Assembly: GCA_017456055.1 (NCBI GenBank)
Contig: JAFTKC010000002.1
Span: forward strand, 56,959 to 120,958
Source of the DNA: Clostridia bacterium
GTDB lineage: Bacteria; Bacillota; Clostridia; Christensenellales; Borkfalkiaceae
Length of the DNA: 64,000 nucleotides
Reading direction: 5' to 3'
Shown: positions 28,165-37,376 of the stretch, in pieces
Numbering within the stretch: position 1 is the stretch's first letter
How the letters are laid out: every line of letters starts with the position of its first letter
Translations under genes and position numbers: made by a program
Notes under the pieces: generated by a model
Seen by the model: only the letters and a program-made list of their open reading frames with translations
Told to the model about the DNA's origin: nothing
Databases searched by the model: none

Positions 28165-29280
28165 TTAGAAACAATGATTTAAATCTACTATAATCGCAAA
28201 TAAGAAGATAACGACTAGTCCAACGGTATGAATAATTCCCTCTAGTCTTCTATTAAGCGGTTTTGTTCTAATCCATTCAATTAACGTAAAGATTACTCTT
28301 GAGCCATCCAAAGCGGGTATTGGCAACAAATTAAACACGGCAAGGTTTACGCCTATAAATGAAGTTATATTTAGAAAACTCCAAAAACCACCCGTTTTTA
28401 CGGCTTGAGCCGTCACCGATATCGTGGTAATCGTTCCACCAACCGAATTTATTCCTAAACTTCCGTTAAATAATTGACCAAGCACGGTAAATATCGAGCC
28501 TGCAACTCTAAAAGAATATTCAAAAGTTCTTCCTACCGTAGAAAAGAATCCTAATTTTACTCCCGTGGTTCTAAACCCTGTGCTTACTAGTTCGCCCGTT
28601 TCCAAATTCTTCTCGTAGCGAACGCCTATAACTTTACATAATTGTTCCACGTCTTCCACGTTAGAAAAATCGGCGTCTTCTTTTAGTATAACGGATAGAT
28701 TTTCCACCTTTCTATTGCGAATTATCGTAAACTCTACGCTATCTCCTTTATTTTTGCCGTTGATCGCATCCATAACGTCGGTTATTAAATAGACGTTTTT
28801 CCCCTCTGCCTTTATAATTATATCTCTTTCGCTAAATTCAAAAGTTGATTGTATTTCACTAGGGGATTGAAGTTCGTAAGTCATTACGGCAGAGTGTCCG
28901 TAGCAAGTAAACATAAGTCCTATTACTAGCAAAGATAAAATATAATTCATCAAAGCGCCCGAAACGAGCACGATTATTCTCTGCCAAGGCTTTTTATTGT
29001 TAAACGCTTTTGGATCGTCGTCATCGGTATCTTCACCCTTAAACGAGCAAAAGCCACCTAATGGTAAAAGACGAACGGAAAAAACTTCCCCGTCCTTCTT
29101 CTTTCTACTAAATATCTTAGGTCCAAAACCTATTGAAAACTCTTCTATCCCAAAACCAAATATCTTGCCTGCTATATAGTGCCCTAACTCGTGCACCATA
29201 ATCATCACAAGCAGTATTAGTAAGGCTATTAGAATATAAAAAATGTAATTGGTAATTTCACCAAATGATGAAAGGAGCAA
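28165..29280 (-). CDS. rseP: Site-2 intramembrane zinc metalloprotease RseP/RasP
   Basis: 371 aa. Zinc motif HELGH in the first transmembrane helix (about residues 30-34), one PDZ domain in the middle (about residues 115-230), and the second zinc-site motif NLLPIPALDG near residue 315. It cuts transmembrane helices of anti-sigma factors and remnant signal peptides. The start is TTG with GGAGG 6 bases before it, and that site lies over the dxr stop. Last gene of the conserved run frr-uppS-cdsA-dxr-rseP. Confidence 0.95.
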   Translation of the reverse strand: MLLSSFGEITNYIFYILIALLILLVMIMVHELGHYIAGKIFGFGIEEFSIGFGPKIFSRKKKDGEVFSVRLLPLGGFCSFKGEDTDDDDPKAFNNKKPWQRIIVLVSGALMNYILSLLVIGLMFTCYGHSAVMTYELQSPSEIQSTFEFSERDIIIKAEGKNVYLITDVMDAINGKNKGDSVEFTIIRNRKVENLSVILKEDADFSNVEDVEQLCKVIGVRYEKNLETGELVSTGFRTTGVKLGFFSTVGRTFEYSFRVAGSIFTVLGQLFNGSLGINSVGGTITTISVTAQAVKTGGFWSFLNITSFIGVNLAVFNLLPIPALDGSRVIFTLIEWIRTKPLNRRLEGIIHTVGLVVIFLFAIIVDLNHCF

Positions 29281-29282
29281 TT

Positions 29283-30419
29283 TTAACCTCCAAAACGTTG
29301 TTTTATATATTCTACTGCGAATTTATTGGCGTTATCTAAACTCTCAAAGTCGCCCCTATATTCGCCCTTAAATGCGTTTACGCACTCTAATATTCCTTTG
29401 TACATATCGGTGAACGCAATTTTATCCTTCAAAAATAAATCAACTAAACAATCGTTAGCACCGTTTACTACGGCAGGATAACAGCCACCCCTTTTACAAG
29501 ATTCCACCACTAGATTAAAACAAGGAAATCTATCTTCATCTAACTTTGAAAAAGATAAATTATTAAGCAAACTAAAATCAATAGACGGCTTATCAAATGG
29601 AACTCTTTCCGGATATAAAAGGGCTAATTGAATAGGTAATTCCATAGTTGGATAACTCAATTGAGCCATCGTAGAACCATCACAATACTCTACCATAGAG
29701 TGTATGATACTTTCTTTATGAATTATTACGTCAATTTTATCAAAAGTGGTATTATAAAGCCATTTTGCTTCTATTACTTCAAAGGCTTTATTTACTAATG
29801 TTGCGCAATCTACCGTGATTTTATTCCCCATGCTCCAGTTAGGGTGCTTTAACGCGTCCTTTGCCTTTACAGACTTTAATTGCTCAATGCTAAAATCTCT
29901 AAACGCTCCCCCACTTGCCGTTAAAATTATTCTCTTAAAATCTCTATCAAAATCAAAGCTAAGCGCTTGCCAAATTGCTGAGTGTTCACTATCTACGGGG
30001 TAAATTTTTACGCCCTTTTCTCTTGCTTTTTTTATAACGATATCGCCACCGACAACTAGACTTTCTTTATTTGCAAGAGCAATATCTACGCCTTTTCCCA
30101 CACAGTCTAAAACAGCTAAAATCCCTTTGTAGCCAACTAGTGATACTAGCGCCATATCTAAAAAATCGCCTATGGCATTAGTAAAGGCGTTTTCTCCAAA
30201 ATAAAAGTCAACCCCCTTATATTGCTCTCTATTTATCTCAATTTCCTTAGATAAGGTTGCAATTTGAGGCTTAAACTCTCTAACTTGCTCTAAAAATAGT
30301 TGCGAGTTATTTCCTGCGGACAAAGCCACAACTTTAAGTTTGTCAGGATATCGACGAACGACTTCTAATGCTTGTCTGCCAATAGAACCCGTACTGCCGA
30401 TTATTGCTATCTTCTTCAT
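29283..30419 (-). CDS. dxr: 1-deoxy-D-xylulose 5-phosphate reductoisomerase
   Basis: 378 aa. Second step of the MEP isoprenoid pathway. N-terminal NADPH motif GSTGSIGRQAL, the signature ALANKESLVVGG, metal and substrate site PVDSEHSAIWQAL, and the flexible loop with NPNWSMG-like HPNWSMG. The C-terminal helical domain is complete. It shares its operon with uppS, which uses the downstream isoprenoids. Confidence 0.96.
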   Translation of the reverse strand: MKKIAIIGSTGSIGRQALEVVRRYPDKLKVVALSAGNNSQLFLEQVREFKPQIATLSKEIEINREQYKGVDFYFGENAFTNAIGDFLDMALVSLVGYKGILAVLDCVGKGVDIALANKESLVVGGDIVIKKAREKGVKIYPVDSEHSAIWQALSFDFDRDFKRIILTASGGAFRDFSIEQLKSVKAKDALKHPNWSMGNKITVDCATLVNKAFEVIEAKWLYNTTFDKIDVIIHKESIIHSMVEYCDGSTMAQLSYPTMELPIQLALLYPERVPFDKPSIDFSLLNNLSFSKLDEDRFPCFNLVVESCKRGGCYPAVVNGANDCLVDLFLKDKIAFTDMYKGILECVNAFKGEYRGDFESLDNANKFAVEYIKQRFGG

Positions 30420-30425
30420 ACTATA

Positions 30426-31274
30426 TTAAATAAATGCAAAAACTGCGTAAATAAATGCGCCAGCAAAAGTTATTCCGTCAATTCTATCCATAACTCCGCC
30501 GTGACCAGGCATAATCTTGCCCATATCCTTTATACCCACGCTACGCTTAACAAAACTTTCAAACAAATCGCCAAGTTGAGAAATTATACTTCCTAAAACG
30601 CAAATTATAATAAAGAATACTAAGCCGTTCTTAAGTTTTAACGTTGCAACTTTATTAGTGAAAATAAAGTAAACGAGTATTCCACCCACAACTCCACCGA
30701 TAAGACCTCCAATTGCACCTGCAATAGTCTTTTTAGGGCTAAGGTTTGGGCAAAGTTTTTTTGCTTTTCCCTTTCTTATTTTATTGTATATAAAGCCAAC
30801 GAAATACGCAAACGTATCAGTTAATGGTGAAAGTACGAATATTAAAAGTAAGGCTATAAACCCTTTTTCCACCATAAAAGAGTTGCACTCCAATATAAAA
30901 AACAATAAAATTGACGGATAGAAAAATCCTAATAAATTAACGTCTTTCTTCTTAGAAAATATTAAAACCAACAATATTGTTAAAACTACGAACGCCACTG
31001 AAAAAGTAATAGTTAGTGGAAGAGAAAATCTATATTCGAAAACGTATTTGCTAACGGCGTAAAAAGGAACGGCTAAAACACCGAATATTAAATTTAATAC
31101 CCTTTCAATTTTACAAGTTCTATTTTTATACGCCCTAACCACTTCAAAAGTTCCAACGGCGCAAAAAAAACATATTAAAAGGGCAAAAATTCTATAGTCT
31201 ACAAACTCTCTTAGTAAAAAGAAAGCCACCATTATAGCAGTAAACACTGCTCCACTTATAACTCTCGTTAACAT
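30426..31274 (-). CDS. cdsA: Phosphatidate cytidylyltransferase
   Basis: 282 aa integral membrane enzyme making CDP-diacylglycerol. Several hydrophobic helices; the C-terminal CDP-alcohol signature is visible as SQLGDLFESFVKRSVGIKDMG followed by PGHGGVMDRIDG. The ATG follows the uppS stop directly. Confidence 0.94.
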   Translation of the reverse strand: MLTRVISGAVFTAIMVAFFLLREFVDYRIFALLICFFCAVGTFEVVRAYKNRTCKIERVLNLIFGVLAVPFYAVSKYVFEYRFSLPLTITFSVAFVVLTILLVLIFSKKKDVNLLGFFYPSILLFFILECNSFMVEKGFIALLLIFVLSPLTDTFAYFVGFIYNKIRKGKAKKLCPNLSPKKTIAGAIGGLIGGVVGGILVYFIFTNKVATLKLKNGLVFFIIICVLGSIISQLGDLFESFVKRSVGIKDMGKIMPGHGGVMDRIDGITFAGAFIYAVFAFI

Positions 31275-31964
31275 CTATTCTTCCTCTAATGCTCCAAATC
31301 TTCTTTTCCTTTTAGAAAAACTCTCTAACGCCTTATCAAGTTCCACTTCATCAAAATCCGGCCACAAAACGTCGGTAAAATAAAGTTCGCTATACGCACC
31401 TTGATATAGCATAAAGTTAGAAAGCCTCAACTCTCCACCCGTTCTTATAATCAAGTCAGGCTCGCCGAAAGGCGCAGTATATAGATTTTCTAAAATACTC
31501 TGTTCGGTTATTTCTTTATTCTCTTTTATAAGTTTTTTAACTGCCGTGACTATTTCTTTTCTAGCCCCGTAATTTAAGCCTATATTTAATACGTGCGACG
31601 TGTTGTTTTTACTCTTTTCCATCGCATCTATTATTATCTTTTGAAGTTTACTTGATAACGCCGAAATATCGCCCATAACGAAAAGCCTGATATCGTTTTT
31701 AAGAACTTTTTTCAAAAACTTCTTAAAATAGACCTCAAGCAATCTCATAAGTTCATCTACTTCCTCTTTAGGTCTCGCCCAATTTTCCGAAGAAAACGCG
31801 TAAAGAGAAAGAGTTCTTACGCCTTTACTAAAAGCGTAAGAAACTACTCTATCTACGTTATCCGAACCAGCTTTATGCCCAAAAGAACGAATCTTTCCTC
31901 GTTGTTTTGCCCATCTGCCGTTTCCATCCATTATTATTCCAATATGATTTGGCGTTTTTTCCAT
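31275..31964 (-). CDS. uppS: Undecaprenyl (isoprenyl) diphosphate synthase
   Basis: 229 aa cis-prenyltransferase. N-terminal IIMDGNGRWAKQRG holds the catalytic Asp, then FGHKAGSD. The C-terminal signature reads EPDLIIRTGGELRLSNFMLYQGAYSELYF. The enzyme makes the lipid carrier for wall synthesis. The start overlaps the frr stop (TAATG). Confidence 0.95.
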   Translation of the reverse strand: MEKTPNHIGIIMDGNGRWAKQRGKIRSFGHKAGSDNVDRVVSYAFSKGVRTLSLYAFSSENWARPKEEVDELMRLLEVYFKKFLKKVLKNDIRLFVMGDISALSSKLQKIIIDAMEKSKNNTSHVLNIGLNYGARKEIVTAVKKLIKENKEITEQSILENLYTAPFGEPDLIIRTGGELRLSNFMLYQGAYSELYFTDVLWPDFDEVELDKALESFSKRKRRFGALEEE

Positions 31965-32539
31965 TAAACCGACATTATATCCTTTTCTTTTTCTACCGAT
32001 AGTTTTTCGATTTTATCGATTGCTTCGGCAATTATTTTATCAACTTCCTTTTCACAAGTTGCGTGCTCGTCTTCAGACAATTCTTTGTTGTTTTTCATCT
32101 TTTTTAACGCGTCCATTGCGTCACGACGGATATTTCTAACTGCAACTTTAGAATCTTCTGCCATCTTCTTAACTTGCTTAGACAATTCTTTTCTTCTCTC
32201 TTCGGTTAGCGCTGGGAATACTAAACGAATAACTTTGCCGTCGTTAGAAGGCGTAATTCCAATATTATCGGCAAGTAATTGTTTTTCTATAACCTTGAGC
32301 ATACTAGCGTCCCAAGGGGCGATAACTAGGCATCTACCCTCTGAAACGGAAATATTTCCCACTTGATTGATTGGCGTAGGCGTCCCATAATAATCTACTA
32401 ATACTTTGTCTAAAATATGTGGGTTTGCTCTACCTGCTCTAATAGTCACGTATTCACTATTTAATACCGAAACGGTTTTGTCCGTTCTTTCAATAGTTTC
32501 CATCATTAACATTTCAAATTGTTCGTTTTCTATAGCCAT
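31964..32539 (-). CDS. frr: Ribosome recycling factor
   Basis: About 191 aa with the two-domain RRF pattern: RAGRANPHILDKVLVDYYGTPTPINQVGNI, then the long helical tail with AEDSKVAVRNIRRDAMDALKKM. It splits post-termination ribosomes with EF-G. I start at the ATG of MAIENEQ, which follows AAGGAG; the TTG two codons upstream is less well placed. Confidence 0.96.
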   Translation of the reverse strand: MAIENEQFEMLMMETIERTDKTVSVLNSEYVTIRAGRANPHILDKVLVDYYGTPTPINQVGNISVSEGRCLVIAPWDASMLKVIEKQLLADNIGITPSNDGKVIRLVFPALTEERRKELSKQVKKMAEDSKVAVRNIRRDAMDALKKMKNNKELSEDEHATCEKEVDKIIAEAIDKIEKLSVEKEKDIMSV

Positions 32540-32561
32540 AATCAATTCTCCTTTATTTACT

Positions 32562-33269
32562 TTATTTAATAAGCGTTCCTATTCTTTCGCCTGAAACTGC
32601 GCGAACTAATGCATCTTCTTCAAACAATCCGAAAGCCAAAACTTTTATGTCGTTTTCTTTACACAAAGTAATAGCCGTCGTATCCATTGCCTTTAGTTCT
32701 TTATCAATATATTCTTTATAAGTGACAACGTCAAGTTTCTTAGCATCTGGATTTACTCTTGGATCAGAATCATAAATTCCATCTACGTTTTTAGCAAGCA
32801 ATAAAACTTCTGCGTTTATATCCGCCGCACGAAGTGCTGCCGCCGTATCGGTAGTAAAGTGTGGGTTGCCCGTTCCACAAGCAAATATTACCACTCTACC
32901 CTTATCTAAATGCGACAAAGCCTTTCTAATAATGTAGGGCTCGGCAACTTTTATTATGTCTATCGCCGTTTGAACTCTCGTTATAACGCCTTTTCTTTCC
33001 AAAGCATCTTGAATTGCAAGCGCGTTTATTACCGTTGCAAGCATTCCCATATGGTCAGCAGTACTACTATTCATCTCTTTTCCTTGTCTACCACGCCAGA
33101 AATTGCCCCCTCCAACGACTATACCAATTTCAACGCCTAAATCCTTAACGGCTTTAATTTGGTTGGTTATTTCGCCCAAAATCTTTTCGTCGATACCATT
33201 GCCTTTTTCCCCCGCAAGCGCTTCGCCCGAGAGTTTTATTATTACCCTTTTGTAAACTGACTTTGCCAT
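32562..33269 (-). CDS. pyrH: UMP kinase
   Basis: 235 aa amino-acid-kinase family enzyme turning UMP into [15 protein letters not shown] at the N-terminus, [28 protein letters not shown] and the C-terminal metal and nucleotide region with GIYDSDPR. It has its own promoter after the rpsB-tsf terminator. Confidence 0.97.
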   Translation of the reverse strand: MAKSVYKRVIIKLSGEALAGEKGNGIDEKILGEITNQIKAVKDLGVEIGIVVGGGNFWRGRQGKEMNSSTADHMGMLATVINALAIQDALERKGVITRVQTAIDIIKVAEPYIIRKALSHLDKGRVVIFACGTGNPHFTTDTAAALRAADINAEVLLLAKNVDGIYDSDPRVNPDAKKLDVVTYKEYIDKELKAMDTTAITLCKENDIKVLAFGLFEEDALVRAVSGERIGTLIK

Positions 33270-33299
33270 TTTATTTCTCCAATTATCAAATTTACTAGT

Positions 33300-33328
33300 A
33301 TTATAACATAGTTTGTATTCTTTTTCAA
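33300..33328 (-). promoter_or_regulatory. Promoter of pyrH-frr-uppS-cdsA-dxr-rseP
   Basis: TTGAAA (33323-33328) and TATAAT (33300-33305), spacer 17 bases, 31 bases before the pyrH ATG. It makes the pyrH operon separately transcribed from rpsB-tsf. Confidence 0.8.
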
Positions 33329-33364
33329 CAAGTAAATAAAGAATTTTTTCTTAAAGCATAAAAA

Positions 33365-33390
33365 ACACCGTTAAGAAAACTCAACGGTGT
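33365..33390 (-). terminator. Intrinsic terminator after tsf
   Basis: Arms ACACCGTT (33365-33372) and AACGGTGT (33383-33390), followed on the minus strand by TTTTTT. Readthrough into pyrH is possible, as in other bacteria. Confidence 0.85.
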
Positions 33391-33404
33391 ATTTTTTATT
33401 TTAA

Positions 33405-34298
33405 TTATTTGCCCATTTGAGCAGCAACTTCTGCAGCAAAGTCGTCGTTTCTCTTTTCTAGACCTTCGCCCATTTCAAAACGTACGAAACGCTTAACGTA
33501 TAAATCTCTGCCCATTTTTGCAGATGCGTCTGCGATAACCTTTTCAATCTTTAAAGATGGGTCTTTAACAAATGCTTGGTTTAATAAGCAGTTCTCTTCG
33601 TAATACTTACCGATTCTACCTTCAACCATCTTTGCTTTAACCATATCTGGTTTGCTCTTAAGTTTTTCATCGTTTTCGATTTGAGCAAGTAAAATTTCCT
33701 TTTCTTTTTCGATTACTTCTGCAGGAACTTCACTTGAATTTAGATATAAAGGCTTGCTTGCTGCAATTTGAAGAGCAACGTCGTGTGCAAGTTCTTTTGC
33801 ACCGTCGCAAGTGCATCCTTCAAGTTCAACTAAAACGCCTACCTTACCACCCATGTGAATATAACTGGTGACAACACCCGTTTCGGTAGTAAATTTTGCA
33901 AATCTACGAATAGAAATCTTTTCGCCGATTTTTGCAGTTGCATTGATAGTAGCTTCGTTCTTTTCTGCTACTAATTGGTCGATATCTTTTACGTCGTTAG
34001 CGTATACGTAATCTGCAACTTCTTTAACGAAGTCTAAATACATATCGCCCTTAGCAACGAAGTCGGTTTCACAGTTTACTTCTACTAATACGCCGGTATT
34101 TCCTTCAACCTTTGCTAATACTACGCCTTCTGCAGCAATTCTAGATGCCTTCTTTGCTGCGGTTGCAATACCTTTTTCTCTTAAAAAGTCAACTGCCTTA
34201 TCCATATCACCGTCAGTTTGCTTTAATGCCTTTTGGCAATCTGCAACGCCTGCACCGGTCTTTTTACGAAGTTCCATTACGTCTTTACTTGTAAACAT
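33405..34298 (-). CDS. tsf: Elongation factor Ts
   Basis: 297 aa. The N-terminal UBA-like domain has VMELRKKTGAGVADCQKALKQTDGDMDKAVDFLREKG, and the core has VEVNCETDFVAKGD, the Asp-Phe motif that enters the EF-Tu magnesium site. It recycles EF-Tu-GDP. It follows rpsB by 20 bases. Confidence 0.97.
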   Translation of the reverse strand: MFTSKDVMELRKKTGAGVADCQKALKQTDGDMDKAVDFLREKGIATAAKKASRIAAEGVVLAKVEGNTGVLVEVNCETDFVAKGDMYLDFVKEVADYVYANDVKDIDQLVAEKNEATINATAKIGEKISIRRFAKFTTETGVVTSYIHMGGKVGVLVELEGCTCDGAKELAHDVALQIAASKPLYLNSSEVPAEVIEKEKEILLAQIENDEKLKSKPDMVKAKMVEGRIGKYYEENCLLNQAFVKDPSLKIEKVIADASAKMGRDLYVKRFVRFEMGEGLEKRNDDFAAEVAAQMGK

Positions 34299-34318
34299 AT
34301 CTTCTCTCCTTTTATATA

Positions 34319-35059
34319 TTATTCAGCAGTAGATTCTTCAGCAGGTGCTTCTTCAACTGCAACTTCCATTTGTTCGCCTTGGTTTGCTTCGATAACCGCG
34401 TCTGCAATTACTGATGCGATAAGTTTAACTGCACGAATTGCGTCGTCATTACCAGGGATAACGTAATCAACTAAATCAGGATCACAATTGGTATCCGTAA
34501 TAGCGATAATAGGAATGTTGAGTTTTCTTGCTTCTAATACTGCGATATCTTCTTGATCTGGGTCAACGATAAACATTACGCCAGGAAGACTTCTCATATC
34601 CTTAATTCCACCAAGAGTGGTTTCAAGTTTGTCTCTTTCTGCTTTTAAGCCGATAACTTCTTTCTTTGGAAGTAAATCGAACTCACCCATTTTTTCCATA
34701 TTGTTGAGTCTGTTTAATCTGTCAACTCTAGTTCTAATGGTTTTGAAGTTGGTGAGCATACCGCCGAGCCATCTTGAGTTTACGTAGAATTGTCCGCATC
34801 TTTCTGCTTCTTCTTTAACAGCGTCTTGTGCTTGCTTTTTAGTTCCTACGAACAAAATGCTCTTGCCTTGTTTAGCCTGTTCAACTACGAAAGGATAAAC
34901 CTCGTTTTCAATGATTTCTACGGTCTGTTCAAGGTTAATAATGTGAATACCGTTTCTTTCACCGAAAATGTACTTCTTCATCTTTGGATTCCAACGTCTA
35001 GTTTGGTGACCAAAGTGTACTCCCGTTTCAAGGAGTTGCTTCATTGTGATAACTGCCAT
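34319..35059 (-). CDS. rpsB: 30S ribosomal protein S2
   Basis: About 246 aa. [27 protein letters not shown] at the N-terminus and [29 protein letters not shown](T)DTNCDPD toward the end are characteristic. I start at MAVITMKQ with GGAGGAATATTTTT upstream; the reading frame is open for 32 more codons upstream but that part is leader. An acidic, Glu/Ala-rich C-terminal tail follows the fold. Confidence 0.97.
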   Translation of the reverse strand: MAVITMKQLLETGVHFGHQTRRWNPKMKKYIFGERNGIHIINLEQTVEIIENEVYPFVVEQAKQGKSILFVGTKKQAQDAVKEEAERCGQFYVNSRWLGGMLTNFKTIRTRVDRLNRLNNMEKMGEFDLLPKKEVIGLKAERDKLETTLGGIKDMRSLPGVMFIVDPDQEDIAVLEARKLNIPIIAITDTNCDPDLVDYVIPGNDDAIRAVKLIASVIADAVIEANQGEQMEVAVEEAPAEESTAE

Positions 35060-35172
35060 AAAAATATTCCTCCGTTTCTCCTCCCTGCCTAAATTTTTTA
35101 GGACAACATTGTAAAATTGAAAAATTTTTCTACAACACGAAAGTCCCTTTAGCACAGGTGTGAATTTTTTAA
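35060..35172 (-). promoter_or_regulatory. Structured 5' leader of rpsB
   Basis: About 113 untranslated bases contain several possible hairpins. One is CCTAAA/TTTAGG (35088-35102) just before the ribosome site. Another is a TTGTA/TACAA stem enclosing GAAAAATTTTTC. Leaders of rpsB-tsf are autoregulated by S2 in many bacteria, and this one may be too. I could not match it to a known consensus. Confidence 0.45.
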
Positions 35173-35179
35173 CCTGTTT

Positions 35180-35208
35180 ATTTTAGCATAAATATTTATT
35201 TATTGCAA
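35180..35208 (-). promoter_or_regulatory. Promoter of rpsB-tsf
   Basis: TTGCAA (35203-35208) and TAAAAT (35180-35185) with a 17-base spacer. It lies only 47 bases from the left end of the mobile element, so it was spared by the insertion. Confidence 0.7.
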
Positions 35209-35254
35209 GATTTTTAAGGGGTATTTTGATAGATTTTTACTTTTTTGCATAAAA

Positions 35255-35293
35255 AAACCTCTCGATTTACCGTAATAGTCATAGGGATTTTTA
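35255..35293 (+). repeat. Left terminal inverted repeat of the element (att half-site)
   Basis: 39 bases matching 46210-46248 in inverted orientation with 8 mismatches. A second, nested dyad TTTACCGTAA (35266-35275) / TTACGGTAAA (35291-35300) is perfect over 10 bp and is found only at this end. Both are probable recombinase-binding sequence. Confidence 0.75.
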
Positions 35294-35325
35294 CGGTAAA
35301 CCGCAGGGTTTAAAATTAACAAGTT

Positions 35326-35350
35326 AAGGCGTGGCGTGATGCCACGCCTT
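35326..35350. terminator. Hairpin downstream of the serine recombinase
   Basis: Perfect 10-bp arms AAGGCGTGGC (35326-35335) and GCCACGCCTT (35341-35350), loop GTGAT, 16 bases past the recombinase stop. The T-run is on the plus-strand side (TTTTCTCG); on the minus strand the tail is only moderately T-rich. It may terminate the recombinase message and shield the rpsB promoter. Confidence 0.6.
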
Positions 35351-35365
35351 TTCTCGTATTCAGTT

Positions 35366-37027
35366 TTAATCATCAAATTTGTCCCAACTATCAAAGTCAG
35401 GTAGTTCAATCGCTTCAACAAAGTTGTAAACGATTTCTATTGTATGCCTTATACGTCCATTTACCTTTTGCTTTTCGTAGATAATTATCTTATCCACGAA
35501 CGCTCGTAAGATTTCGGGCGTTAGTTCTTCAAAGTCACTATATCTTTTCACGATAGCCATAAACTTTTGTATGTTGTCATACTTGGTTTGGGCTTTTTCT
35601 ATTTCAGCCTTTAAGGTTTTAACTTTTTCGGTTAATTCCTTTTGCTCAGCTTCGTAGTTATCGCTCATTTTAATATAGCGTTCTTCGGAGAGTTTACCCG
35701 ACACTTTATCTTCGTAAAGGCTTTGGATAATCTTATCAAGTGCTACAATACGTTTTTCTGCTACTTCTTTTTCTTCGATAGCAGAAGCAAGTTCACGTTT
35801 GTTCTTCGCTTCGGTACGCTCTTTTAGAATACTCATAAAAGTTTCTTTGTTATCGTTTGCAAATTGAATGGTATAGCGCAAGTCGTTTTTAACCATCGCC
35901 ATAACAGCGTGTGCCGTTATTTGATGCGACGTGCAATACTTCTTCTTTTTCTTACGATAGGTAGAACAGTTGAAATATTCCGCTTGTTTCATCGTGGTGC
36001 ATCTACAAAGATACATCTTCTCGCCACAATCAGCACAATAGAGCATCCCCGAAAGAATATGTGGTGTTCCCATATCGGAAATTCTCCTTTTGGCTTTGCG
36101 AAGGTTTTGCACAATATCAAAAGTTTCTTGGTCGATTATTGCTTCTTGCGTATTTTCTACGATAACCCAATTTTCTCTTGGGTTAGTATAAAACTTCTTT
36201 GACTTGTATGACTTTCTATACGTCTTAAAGTTTATCGTATGCCCAAGATATTCTTCGTTTTCGAGAATATGTGCAACTGATTGCATTGCCCAAATATCTG
36301 AATCTTGCTTTATCTTGCCGGGAGTAGGTATGCCTTTACGATGGAAATACATTGTTGGTGTTTCTATTCCACGTTCAGTAAGTATTCGTGCTATTTGAGA
36401 CGGACCGTAACCTTTAACGCAAAGGTTAAAGATTTCTTTAACGATTAAAGCGGCTTCTTCGTCAACAATCCATTTTTCTTTATCTTCAGGACTTTTGATA
36501 TACCCTAAAGGCGGAAAAGATGAGATATGTTTACCCGAATTACCTTTTGCTTTCACAACGGCTTTAATCTTACGGCTACAATCTTTTGCGTACATTTCGT
36601 TTAGAATATTCTTAAACGGGATAATGTCGTCATCGGGGTTTGTTTCCGTATCCATTTGGTCGTAGATTGCTATAAATCTTACGTCCGCATCGGGGAAATA
36701 ATACTTGGTGTAATATCCCACGAGGATATGGTCACGCCCAAATCTTGACATATCTTTTACGATTACGGTAGATATTTCGCCGTTTTCCACGTCATTGAGT
36801 AAACGCTTAAACGCAGGGCGTTCAAAATTACTACCACTATAACCGTCGTCTATGTAAAAACGAATATTCCTAAACTTGTTTTCTTTCGCATAGTCCGAAA
36901 GCAATAATTTTTGGTTTTTGATACTGTTGCTATCGCCCTCAAGGTCATCGTCAGAACTTAAACGACAATAAAGGGCTGTGTACTGCTGTTCTAAATGTTT
37001 TATTTTTCTATTCGATTGCAAATTCAT
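35366..37027 (-). CDS. Large serine recombinase (integrase/transposase of TnpX/TndX type)
   Basis: 553 aa. The N-terminal resolvase domain has the catalytic serine in YCRLSSDDD (about residue 24), IDDGYSGSNFERPAF and the conserved VKDMSRFGRD. A Recombinase domain follows (PPLGYIKSPEDKEKW, GPSQIARILTERGI), then a zinc ribbon (LYCADCG and later CSTYRKKKKKYC) and a coiled-coil segment (about residues 400-480). This architecture integrates and excises elements without replication. It starts at ATG after GGGAGGT and overlaps the TnpW-like stop by 4 bases (ATGA). It is the mobility gene of the 11-kb element. Confidence 0.95.
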   Translation of the reverse strand: MNLQSNRKIKHLEQQYTALYCRLSSDDDLEGDSNSIKNQKLLLSDYAKENKFRNIRFYIDDGYSGSNFERPAFKRLLNDVENGEISTVIVKDMSRFGRDHILVGYYTKYYFPDADVRFIAIYDQMDTETNPDDDIIPFKNILNEMYAKDCSRKIKAVVKAKGNSGKHISSFPPLGYIKSPEDKEKWIVDEEAALIVKEIFNLCVKGYGPSQIARILTERGIETPTMYFHRKGIPTPGKIKQDSDIWAMQSVAHILENEEYLGHTINFKTYRKSYKSKKFYTNPRENWVIVENTQEAIIDQETFDIVQNLRKAKRRISDMGTPHILSGMLYCADCGEKMYLCRCTTMKQAEYFNCSTYRKKKKKYCTSHQITAHAVMAMVKNDLRYTIQFANDNKETFMSILKERTEAKNKRELASAIEEKEVAEKRIVALDKIIQSLYEDKVSGKLSEERYIKMSDNYEAEQKELTEKVKTLKAEIEKAQTKYDNIQKFMAIVKRYSDFEELTPEILRAFVDKIIIYEKQKVNGRIRHTIEIVYNFVEAIELPDFDSWDKFDD

Positions 37028-37221
37028 TGTTTTTTACCTCCCGAATTGCAATCTTCAAGCGATTCTGTTGTTGTCGGCTCATCAATCAAACTTTCCGCTT
37101 GATTTGTGATAAGCCTTTTTGCTATATCAAACGCCGAACTCTTGGCGCTTGGTTTTTGACTTGAAATAATGCAGTAAGTCGTATTCCCGATTTTAATCTC
37201 ACGGGTTCTTACGCAATTCAA
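37024..37221 (-). CDS. TnpW-like small transposon protein, possibly with a non-standard start upstream
   Basis: 65 aa from a TTG start. The segment REIKIGNTTYCIISSQKPSAKSSAFDIAKRLI resembles TnpW, a small protein found beside serine recombinases of clostridial elements; its function is unknown. The TTG has no ribosome site. A very strong AAGGAGG (about 37303-37309) lies farther upstream, and the frame stays open to it, adding about 25 codons. The candidate starts there are ATT, ATT or ATA (37294-37302), so either a rare start codon is used or an ATG has mutated to ATA. Overlaps the recombinase gene by 4 bases. Confidence 0.6.
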   Translation of the reverse strand: MNCVRTREIKIGNTTYCIISSQKPSAKSSAFDIAKRLITNQAESLIDEPTTTESLEDCNSGGKKQ

Positions 37222-37319
37222 GTATTTATCGCAATGGTGATAAACTCTACCCGTTGCGAATTGTAATTCATCGTTGTTCTTTCTTTTTTCTTCTATAATA
37301 ATCCTCCTTATATGAAAGT

Positions 37320-37347
37320 CGAGTAGCCTTTCGGTTATTGATACTCG
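37320..37347. promoter_or_regulatory. Hairpin dyad before the TnpW-like gene
   Basis: CGAGTA (37320-37325) and TACTCG (37342-37347) enclose 16 bases, immediately upstream of the AAGGAGG site of the TnpW-like/recombinase unit. It could be a translational or transcriptional control site, or a weak terminator for the upstream small gene. Confidence 0.35.
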
Positions 37348-37376
37348 TCCTATAAGGAAGAAAGGGTTAGAGAACT

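Noticed and set aside
35200-35421. A 73-codon minus-strand frame covering the left element end.
   Set aside because: It overlaps the recombinase C-terminus, the terminal repeat and the hairpin, and has no ribosome site; it is probably chance.
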